From NCBI GenBank assembly GCA_046760705.1, contig JBHIER010000151.1, forward strand, positions 1 through 7,592: 7,592 nucleotides of DNA, read 5' to 3'. The notes under the pieces were generated by a model, which was not told the DNA's origin, did not search any database, and worked only from the letters and a program-made list of their open reading frames with translations. Of this stretch, positions 1-4,538 are shown in pieces; the first letter of the stretch is position 1, and each line of letters starts with the position of its first letter. The DNA comes from JBHIER01 sp046760705 [NCBI: bacterium] (lineage in GTDB: Bacteria; JBHIER01; G020348925). The translations under genes and the position numbers were made by a program.

Positions 1-187
1 TCCCACTCGCAGGAGCCTACGGGGCCTCCCAAGTTCTTCGACGTATCTCTTCCTGCGTGCCACCGCCTGATGACTCCGGCGGACCTTCACATCCTTGCCA
101 AAGCGAATGATCTCGATACGGGTGGGTGGCTCCCCCTTACCCGACGGGGACTTTCACCCCGTTAGATAGACCAAGCTTATCTTGGCG
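1..187 (-). mobile_element. Probable 5' end of a group II intron (domain I), truncated by window edge
   Basis: Read on the minus strand, this segment starts next to the attC at 188-321 with GCGCC, then a hairpin (CCAAG/CTTGG arms at 171-175 and 181-185), then TCTA and a second hairpin whose arms CGGGG/CCCCG (145-161) enclose TGAAAGT. The order GTGYGCC, hairpin, TCTA, then GGGTGARAGTCCC is the usual start of bacterial group II introns, which fold into domain I here. The first two bases of the expected GTGCG start are altered, so the exact boundary is uncertain. Introns of class C are known to insert at attC sites, which fits the position, although such introns usually point opposite to the cassettes. 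No reverse transcriptase is visible because the element leaves the window. A reading frame of 51 codons without a start is open from 153 down to 1, so a coding origin for the distal part is the main alternative. Confidence 0.4.
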
Positions 188-321
188 CGATAACGACAAG
201 TTTGTCCGGCTGCGCGCCTTTTCCTTTACGGCCTTCAGCAATACCATGATTCTTCGCTACTACCACCAGCCATTGCAAAACCTCTGAGGCTAGCGCAGTC
301 CGCACCAAACTTTTGTTAGCT
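188..321 (-). other. attC recombination site A (134 bp)
   Basis: Outer core boxes are AGCTAAC (R'', minus strand, 321-315) and GTTATCG (R', 194-188). The flanking arms, about 192-218 and 288-317, are imperfectly complementary: AAGTTTG and CTGCGC blocks occur in both, interrupted by small bulges, as expected for a folded attC bottom strand. The TAA stop of the membrane-protein gene (316-318) lies in R''. R' departs from GTTRRRY beyond its first four bases, perhaps because foreign sequence was inserted next to it. Confidence 0.65.
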
Positions 322-552
322 GCTTATACTTGACTTTTGAGCACTTATTCGTTTAGCTACTCGATTACTCCAATATTCAGCAACTCTTAATGGCAACTTT
401 CCTGTTTGTTCGAATTCTCTTAGCCATTTAAACAATGTATAGATTGCTACTACACCTGGAACGGCTAATAGAATTGTCCAAAAGTGAAATACAGACCAAG
501 ATAATCCCCAAATTAATATAGAAAAACCAGCAAGAATACAAGTCCATTTGAC
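316..552 (-). pseudogene. Small membrane protein in cassette, no usable start codon
   Basis: The open frame after the upstream attC remnant encodes about 78 residues. Two hydrophobic segments (roughly residues 5-20 and 25-42, rich in Trp, Ile, Leu and Phe) are separated by a short turn and followed by a basic tail with FKWLREFEQTGKLP and a Ser-rich end. This suggests a two-helix inner-membrane protein of unknown role; I recognise no family. The stop TAA falls in the attC core, as is usual for cassettes. The problem is the 5' end: the frame has no ATG, GTG or TTG between the cassette boundary and the second hydrophobic segment. A GGGAGG Shine-Dalgarno-like stretch precedes an ATG at 547-545 that is in a different frame and gives only a 39-codon peptide. 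A one- or two-base indel near 545-552, or mutation of the start to GTC (552-550), would explain it. The frame is formally open up to 654, but that extension crosses the attC and the next gene. Confidence 0.5.
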
Positions 553-566
553 CCTCCCTACGCGGG

Positions 567-588
567 GTCTAACGTTTCGTCGTTGGAC
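567..588 (-). other. Miniature attC-like site B (22 bp)
   Basis: On the minus strand the site reads GTCCAAC, eight bases, then GTTAGAC. The two heptamers match the attC core consensus RYYYAAC and GTTRRRY, and the whole folds into an 8-bp stem with one G-T pair. Normal attC sites are roughly 57-141 bp; here the central arms are absent. It sits at the expected place, between the DUF3788 stop (621) and the next gene, so it is probably an attC that lost its middle by deletion. Chance occurrence is less likely because both cores occur at a cassette junction. Confidence 0.5.
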
Positions 589-620
589 AGCATGTCGAAG
601 ACAGACACGTTCTATCCCCG

Positions 621-1055
621 CTACACCCAGGCCTTCGGCCGGCGCTTTGCGCACAAGAGGGTTTTGACCGACTCGATGTCACCCTTGGTCACGGGTCTGA
701 TCCAGAGCCAGCGCCCATCGCGGCGAGGTTCGGCCTTCTCCATCACATCACGCACGCGCTTGCTCAAGTCACCAGCAGTCTGCTGGGCTTTCTCCACCTC
801 GTTGCCACCAAGGACCACGAGGACTGTGAAAGACCCACGTTCGGGATACAATGTGACAAGTGTCTTACCACTCTTACGGTAGCGTATGGCCCACCCATAC
901 TTGGGACCGTCGAAGCTCATCTCGGGACTGTGCTCATAGGAATCCGCGAGGTATTCGCGCAGATCGGCCCACAGACCCTCTCGTCTCCCAAGGATAGCAG
1001 CAATGGACCTGTCCGTCGGAATCCGTTGCCCATCGAGGATTCGTTCGCCAATCAT
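621..1055 (-). CDS. DUF3788 family protein (cassette gene)
   Basis: A 144-residue cytosolic protein resembling DUF3788 proteins, small uncharacterised proteins common in Firmicutes, Bacteroidetes and integron cassettes. The N-terminal part (about 1-40) is helical. Then comes the family-typical core near residues 45-85, with SFDGPKYGWAIRYRKSGKTL followed by VTLYPERGSFTVLVVLGG, which reads as alternating beta strands. The C-terminus (about 100-144) contains a long basic helix and a WLWIRPVT segment typical of the end of this fold. The ATG at 1055 follows a GTAGGA stretch and is the first start after the upstream attC, 48 bases away. Length agrees with the family, and no lesion is seen, so the gene is probably intact. 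Its biochemical role is unknown. Codon use is GC-rich and close to the chromosomal genes, unlike the AT-rich neighbouring cassette. Confidence 0.8.
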   Translation of the reverse strand: MIGERILDGQRIPTDRSIAAILGRREGLWADLREYLADSYEHSPEMSFDGPKYGWAIRYRKSGKTLVTLYPERGSFTVLVVLGGNEVEKAQQTAGDLSKRVRDVMEKAEPRRDGRWLWIRPVTKGDIESVKTLLCAKRRPKAWV

Positions 1056-1102
1056 GGTGTGTTCCTACAACTCTCCCTCCATTTGAGTCTGCCTGAAGAT
1101 AG

Positions 1103-1153
1103 AGCTAACCGGCGCCAGCTTAGCCGGCGTCTGCGTGGAGCGACTTGTTGGGC
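1103..1153 (-). other. Shortened attC site C (51 bp)
   Basis: On the minus strand GCCCAAC (1153-1147) and GTTAGCT (1109-1103) match the R'' and R' cores. The L'' arm after R'' (AAGTCGCTCCACGCAGACG) is of the usual type, but the matching L' arm is mostly gone, replaced by a GC-rich repeat in which GCCGGCTAAGCT recurs as GCCGGTTAGCT. At 51 bp it lies just below the normal size range. The SRPBCC-like reading frame runs into it and stops at 1120-1122. Confidence 0.65.
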
Positions 1154-1395
1154 AGAACCTGTTCATGCGCCCTACCTCCAGAAATGATCCATCGAAGTAT
1201 CTTCACCCAGAGCGACCAGCGGTGGATTGGCCCAAGAAACCTGAAGCGAATGGACCGACCGGAATTGTAGGCTTCGCGCAGCCATGAGTGCTGAGGCCAG
1301 AGCAGGTCGTTGTCTGAAGCCAAAGAATCAATGAGTGTTCCGATTTCAGTCGGAGACACATTTAACTTTCGCTCGTGAACGTTGATCACTTTCAT
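1120..1395 (-). CDS. Internally deleted SRPBCC-like protein (cassette gene)
   Basis: The 91-residue frame starts like a family of SRPBCC (START/Bet v1-like) proteins: MKVINVHERKL, then an IDSLASDNDLLWP segment (about 22-34). A second familiar stretch, NSGRSIRFRFLGP (about 44-56), normally lies well downstream of the first, and the tail RWSLWVKILRWIISGGRA (about 59-76) resembles the very C-terminus of such proteins. The central ligand-binding beta sheet and long helix are missing; intact relatives are about 150-180 residues. I infer two internal deletions that kept the frame. The last eleven residues (LPNKSLHADAG) are encoded by attC. The ATG at 1395 has GGAG eight bases upstream, so translation is plausible. 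A functional binding pocket is unlikely, so this may be a pseudogene that stays open by chance. The family call rests on sequence memory. Confidence 0.55.
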   Translation of the reverse strand: MKVINVHERKLNVSPTEIGTLIDSLASDNDLLWPQHSWLREAYNSGRSIRFRFLGPIHRWSLWVKILRWIISGGRAHEQVLPNKSLHADAG

Positions 1396-1413
1396 GACTG
1401 CTACTCCAATTAC

Positions 1414-1541
1414 CCCTAACGTGTGGCTCAGCGGCAGCGGCGTGACAGCGAAACCACCACAGCCAACCCGCTACCCAATTTGCAAATCGCGCCCGCGGTC
1501 GCGAGCGGCGAAGCCGCTGTCCGCTGCAGCCGGTATTAGGC
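1414..1541 (-). other. attC recombination site D (128 bp)
   Basis: Cores are GCCTAAT (R'', 1541-1535, with the usual final C changed to T) and GTTAGGG (R', 1420-1414). The arms are long and nearly complementary: GGCTCAGCGGCAGCGGC (about 1425-1441) pairs with GCCGCTGTCCGCTGCAGCC (1513-1531) except for two unpaired bases on one side. Such extrahelical bases are the mark by which integrases tell the attC strands apart. The altered R'' may reduce recombination. Confidence 0.8.
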
Positions 1542-1605
1542 AGGTAGTCGGGTCATCACGTGAAAGCGCCAAGCATAGTCTCTTGCGCTACCGGCTTCTG
1601 TTCTT

Positions 1606-1905
1606 CTACTTGCCGCGAGCCGCTAACCACTGCTTCAACGATTCTGGTGTTTCGCCAGACCGCCTGCCGGCCAAAATGCCACTTACACTCAAATCTTCAT
1701 CTAGCTCCGGCCAGTGCAGAATCTGTCCATCCCCAATGATCTCCACTCGGGCTCGCTCTTCCGGTGTCCCGTACCATAAGCGCGGATACCATGCCAGCGG
1801 CACACTGATCACCCGCCCGTCCACCAATTCGACGGTGAGCGTCTCCGCATTGATCTCAACATGCCGCGCTCGAGCTTCTTGTACTTCAACGACCAAAGAA
1901 CTCAT
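1606..1905 (-). CDS. DUF2442 family protein, probable antitoxin-like partner
   Basis: A 99-residue protein of the DUF2442 family. Family landmarks are visible in order: the N-terminal SSLVVEVQEARARHVEI strand, LVDGRVISVPLAWYPRL (about 29-45), a short ATPEER-like turn (GTPEERAR), and HWPELDEDLSVSGILAG (about 64-80). The acidic, small character suits a DNA-binding or toxin-neutralising partner; DUF2442 genes commonly sit next to DUF4160 genes and the pair is widely annotated as toxin-antitoxin-like, although biochemical proof is limited. The ATG at 1905 has GGAG seven bases upstream and matches the family's usual start; an ATG-free extension upstream to 1953 is rejected. Its start overlaps the DUF4160 end by 20 bases, implying translational coupling. 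The gene is complete, and the attC follows 64 bases after the stop. Confidence 0.85.
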   Translation of the reverse strand: MSSLVVEVQEARARHVEINAETLTVELVDGRVISVPLAWYPRLWYGTPEERARVEIIGDGQILHWPELDEDLSVSGILAGRRSGETPESLKQWLAARGK

Positions 1906-2122
1906 ACCAGCGCTCCAAGAATTCAGGTTGATGTTCCTGCACAAGTTTAGCAATCCTGTTCAGTTCTTTCGGCTTGAACCCACCAGCCTTTTGTAAGGCG
2001 ACCGGATCCAGCCAGAACTTCGCCACCATTCTCTCACGCTGGACATGAATATGGGGTGGCTCGCCATAGTCCAGCGATACAAAAAAGAAGCGATATGGCC
2101 CTATATGTTTGATAGTGGGCAT
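1886..2122 (-). CDS. DUF4160 family protein, probable toxin-like partner
   Basis: A 78-residue DUF4160 protein. It begins with the family signature MPTIKHIGPYRFFF, followed by GEPPHIHV (about 23-30, a conserved HxH-containing motif), a KFWLDPVAL strand (about 37-45) and a C-terminal helix ending LERWYEFFGR. Length and ends match the family. The start at 2122 was chosen because every family member I recall begins with MPxI there; an upstream GTG at 2173 would add 17 atypical residues. The ribosome site is weak (GGTGA). It is the first gene of a two-gene cassette, overlapping DUF2442 by 20 bases. Such pairs are frequent in chromosomal integrons, where toxin-antitoxin cassettes are thought to stabilise arrays. 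No promoter can be assigned with confidence in the 80 bases between the attC and the start. The toxin role is inferred, not shown. Confidence 0.85.
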   Translation of the reverse strand: MPTIKHIGPYRFFFVSLDYGEPPHIHVQRERMVAKFWLDPVALQKAGGFKPKELNRIAKLVQEHQPEFLERWYEFFGR

Positions 2123-2201
2123 TGTGGAATCACCGACTGCATGAGAGAGGATTACCTTATCCCATTCTAGCACAACTTATGGAAGCATTACGCATCTACC
2201 T

Positions 2202-2331
2202 GCCTAACACGAGTTTCAGCCGCAGCGGGATTTCAGGACACATGTCACGGTGACAGAAATGAACCTTCGAAAAAGCACTGAACTAACACAGAAAATCACA
2301 GCCCCGCTGTCGGCTGGAAACATTGTTAGGC
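2202..2331 (-). other. attC recombination site E (130 bp)
   Basis: The best attC in the window: perfect cores GCCTAAC (2331-2325) and GTTAGGC (2208-2202). The arms TTTCAGCCGCAGCGGG (about 2214-2229) and CCCCGCTGTCGGCTGGAAA (2302-2320) pair over nearly their whole length, leaving two unpaired bases. The R''/L'' side (AGCCGACAGCGG on the minus strand) resembles site D (AGCGGACAGCGG), as expected within one array. The stop codon of the peptidase frame (2326-2328) lies in R''. Confidence 0.88.
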
Positions 2332-3939
2332 GACACTCAGCCCGAAGGTTGGTTTCTCAAGAGCTCCTCCAAGTTTGATTTTTAGAGTAATCTTCTTGCC
2401 ACTCCTCAATAGTGTCAATGAAACCTCGTCATGAGGTTTCAAATTCTTGGCGGCAATCTGCAAATCCCTAAAACTATGAATAGGTTGTCCGGCAAATTCG
2501 ATCATAGCATCACCATCATGAAATCGTATGTCCCAAGTATGATAAATGGTTAAACCATATTGACCATATCTAAGCGAATTGATACGTAGTAATTTGTGAA
2601 CTAGGAGCGACTCGGCAATAACTCAACAACTTCTTTCGATATTTCTAAGCCACAATACTCGAGATACTTGCGTAACGGTATTTCTTCAATGCCCTCTACG
2701 TATCGAGCGAAAAAAGTCAAACAGTCACTACCACTTACGTTATTGACTATGTCTATGATACCTTGTAATTTGTATAAATTGCCCAACCTGCCATACTCCA
2801 AATACATCTGATGCATTACATCATCCAGACTACTCGCGTTTTTCGTTATTCTACGTATACTGATATCCAGAGCTGTTGCAATTAAAAATCCTCCATGATA
2901 ATCTCCGGTTTGGCGAATACGTGCGCTCAAGATTTTGGAAGAAATCTTTCTCACTTATGAGTCCGAGACCAACAGAAATTACAAATGCAAAATATCCTGT
3001 AAAGCCTTCACTAAACCAATATTCTTGTTGCTGGGGTTGCATCGCCGAACCATTTCAAATATGAAATATCTCATGGGCCATAAATGGTGCCCATACGTTT
3101 TTGTTGACTCCCTCAGGCACATTACCCATTAAAATGCTGACGCTGCAACCGAAAACGCCTCCGTCCCATGAATTTTCTTTTGTATTGGAATTAAACACCA
3201 TCAAGACTCGCCTGGCTGGTAGTCCTCCAAATAACTGAAAATAAGCCCTGGTCAGTTTCGCCACGGTATTGAGTATTGTTTGTATCGATTCCTTGAGCAT
3301 ACCCCCAATTGCAAGGATTATCTCACTATCACCTACAAATATTGATTTTTCCAGGGGAGGGCTACATAGAAGCAATGCTTCGGTCAATTCATCTTCGTCA
3401 TTCACGATAAACACGTTGGCTTGATTATTAATATTCCGCCAGGGTGTCGACACTCGCCAACTATGAGGTATATTGAAGCCCACACGTATATTTTTCATAT
3501 CATTCGTGATAACAAAAATGGCTCTTCCAGTCAGGAAAATACAGTCTCCTCTTACATAGGGAGCTTCATCATTCCCCACCGGCAAGTGTGTTTTGTCGTG
3601 TTCTAACAGATTTTCGTAATGGAGAGTGATTATCTAGTTTCAAAGCCATCTTATTATCCATTTCGCCGCGCTTAGCTTTTCAAAACGGACGGTATCCCCA
3701 ACGGCATTGGTTACCAATAGGTTGCGAACGTAATGGGCGTAACCATCTGGTAGATGGTCAGCTCCGTTATTGCTCATATATAGGATGCTGTCTGTCAGTA
3801 CAAACTGGCAATGAACTTTGATGACATGCCAATTCGAATCAGATATCGTTACCCTATATATACCTTCCGTGGTTCTTAATTCAGTCGCCGATTTATTTGC
3901 CAGGGAAGCTTGCTTACTTTTTAGCCTACAATGTCTCAT
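2326..3939 (-). pseudogene. M61-type aminopeptidase with PDZ domain, multiply disrupted
   Basis: Read through, this is a roughly 535-residue M61 (glycyl aminopeptidase) gene. The N-terminal beta domain (3939-3643) has NGADHLPDGYAHYVRNLLV and ends AAKWIIRWL. Stops TGA (3640-3642) and TAG (3634-3636) follow in frame. The frame resumes with LPVGNDEAPY and IFLTGRAIFVI and reaches the zinc motif HEIFH (3072-3058). TGA at 3055-3057 replaces the Trp expected after it, and the frame continues NGSAM to WFSEGFTGY, whose Glu is the third zinc ligand. A frameshift near 2905-2940 moves to the helical domain (TGDYHGGFLIATALDIS, SLDDVMHQMY, FFARYVEGIE). A second near 2605-2635 returns to the first frame for a short PDZ-like domain (GDAMIEFAGQPI, then LLRSGKKITLKIKLGG). 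The ATG at 3939 has AAGGAG about ten bases upstream. No signal peptide is seen. The stop lies in attC E, so it is the first cassette. Confidence 0.85.
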
Positions 3940-3991
3940 GGGTTCCTGCTCCTTTCTTGCCGGGTTTTATACTGACCAGCATAAAAACCCC
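3940..3991 (-). other. Integrase-cassette junction, candidate attI region with inverted repeat
   Basis: Only 52 bases separate the integrase stop from the peptidase start, so any attI used by this integrase must be here or have been lost. The visible structure is an inverted repeat, GGGTTTTAT (3962-3970) and ATAAAAACCC (3981-3990), with a ten-base loop and one bulged base. There is no U-run after it on either strand, so it is not a typical intrinsic terminator. I find no clean GTTRRRY core, so the attI label is tentative. The peptidase ribosome site (AAGGAG) also lies in this gap. Confidence 0.4.
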
Positions 3992-4284
3992 TCAGATCTC
4001 GTCCATCGGGCTTCGCACGGCCATTGGACCCTGATTCAGCACATGGGTGTATACCATCGTTGTCTTGACATCTTTGTGCCCAAGCAACTGTTTACGGTCG
4101 AGTGGATCGGGCATCTGGACGCGACCCCAGCCCCCCAAAATGTCTTTTTCATGAATAGCTTTGACTGCTCGCAATCGGTCCGGCGGCTGTAATGACGGGG
4201 CCGGAGAGCCTGCTGCATTCGCTCTAACAGTTTGGCCTTTCGAGCAGGCACAACTATGTTCTCAAAACTATGCATCTCTTGCAC
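3992..4284 (-). pseudogene. intI: Integron integrase (IntI) remnant with two internal deletions
   Basis: Three islands of an integron tyrosine recombinase remain. Piece 1 (4284-4177) is the N-terminal SAM-like start, with [20 protein letters not shown]. Piece 2 (4177-4091, shifted frame) is the IntI-specific insertion, AVKAIHEKD then [15 protein letters not shown], which distinguishes IntI from XerC/D. Piece 3 (4090-3992, in frame with piece 2) is the C-terminus, [18 protein letters not shown] then VRSPMDEI, with the box II His and the nucleophile Tyr. About 97 of a normal 320-340 residues survive; catalytic Arg box I and the HxxR motif are lost, so it cannot be active. The GTG at 4284 has GGAGG five bases upstream, better than the ATG at 4275. 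It lies on the same strand as the cassettes, its 3' end facing them. Confidence 0.9.
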
Positions 4285-4289
4285 CGAAA

Positions 4290-4294
4290 CCTCC
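4290..4294 (-). promoter_or_regulatory. Ribosome binding site deciding the intI start
   Basis: GGAGG on the minus strand, five bases before GTG (4284-4282). It favours GTG over the ATG nine bases further in, which would be fourteen bases or more from this site. Confidence 0.6.
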
Positions 4295-4301
4295 GTGCAC
4301 A

Positions 4302-4318
4302 GTGGCGAAGAGCGCCAC
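4302..4318. promoter_or_regulatory. Hairpin in the integrase leader
   Basis: A perfect six-base inverted repeat, GTGGCG and CGCCAC, around a five-base loop. It lies in the untranslated leader between the promoter and the integrase ribosome site. It has no following T-run on either strand. A role in translation control is possible but unproven. Confidence 0.35.
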
Positions 4319-4368
4319 AACGGACTACAACGATCTGAGAGAAGTCCCGGATGATTCACATCAATCCA

Positions 4369-4397
4369 ATAATACAAAAGATTTTGACAAAAGTCAA
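4369..4397 (-). promoter_or_regulatory. Sigma70-type promoter for intI, with palindrome over the -35 box
   Basis: On the minus strand TTGACT (4397-4392) and TATTAT (4374-4369) are separated by exactly 17 bases, near consensus. Transcription would start near 4361 and give a leader of about 77 bases before the integrase GTG. Because the cassettes lie downstream on the same strand, the same promoter could also feed the first cassette. The -35 box is half of a perfect palindrome, TTGACTTTTGTCAA (4384-4397), which could be a repressor operator. Confidence 0.7.
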
Positions 4398-4538
4398 CCA
4401 TTTTTTCGCCATCTGTCGATTTTGTTCTAGCCTTTACCAAAGGGGCTCTCCTCAGAATTTGTGCCGAGTTTTTGGGAGTTCGAGTTGTCCAAGGTCTAAG
4501 GGGAAGCCGGAGGAGATACCACCGGGTGGACGGTGAGT
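4398..4538. other. Intergenic region between wzi-like gene and integron promoter
   Basis: No gene is supported here. It contains the end of the chromosomal block and the start of the integron platform. I looked for an intrinsic terminator after the wzi-like stop and found only a weak CCACC/GGTGG palindrome near 4518-4530 without a T-run. A nine-base repeat, GTGAGTTCA, occurs at 4532-4540 and again at 4564-4572 within the gene end. Confidence 0.5.

Larger units (their letters stand above)
188..4397 (-). mobile_element. Degenerate chromosomal integron: integrase remnant plus cassette array
   Basis: The region contains an IntI remnant with its promoter, followed on the same strand by five small-gene units, each closed by an attC-like imperfect palindrome. 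All genes read on the minus strand, gaps are short, base composition changes from cassette to cassette (the peptidase and membrane-protein cassettes are AT-rich, the DUF3788 cassette GC-rich), and two genes end exactly inside the R'' core of an attC. This is integron cassette architecture. The platform sits directly downstream of a chromosomal glyS/nucleotidyltransferase/wzi block. The integrase points with the cassettes rather than against them. The integrase and at least one cassette gene are broken, so the array is probably fixed unless an intact integrase acts in trans. The left limit is unknown because the array may continue past the window. Confidence 0.85.

Noticed and set aside
1-153. 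Partial protein-coding gene at the left edge
   Set aside because: The 51-codon open frame is very basic, has no clear start and follows intron-like RNA hairpins; I keep it only as an alternative.
553-654. N-terminal extension of the small membrane protein up to 654
   Set aside because: It would cross the mini-attC and overlap the 3' end of DUF3788, and the residues look like noncoding translation.
188-2331. CRISPR array formed by the regularly placed repeats
   Set aside because: The repeats are single imperfect palindromes between genes, differ in sequence and length, and have no uniform short spacers.
3962-3990. Intrinsic terminator after intI
   Set aside because: The stem is AT-rich apart from three G-C pairs and no T-run follows on either strand.
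4036-4176. Continuation of the integrase N-terminal frame as a novel 134-residue protein
   Set aside because: After HYSRRT the frame no longer matches IntI, while the neighbouring frame does; it is a frameshift product at a deletion joint.
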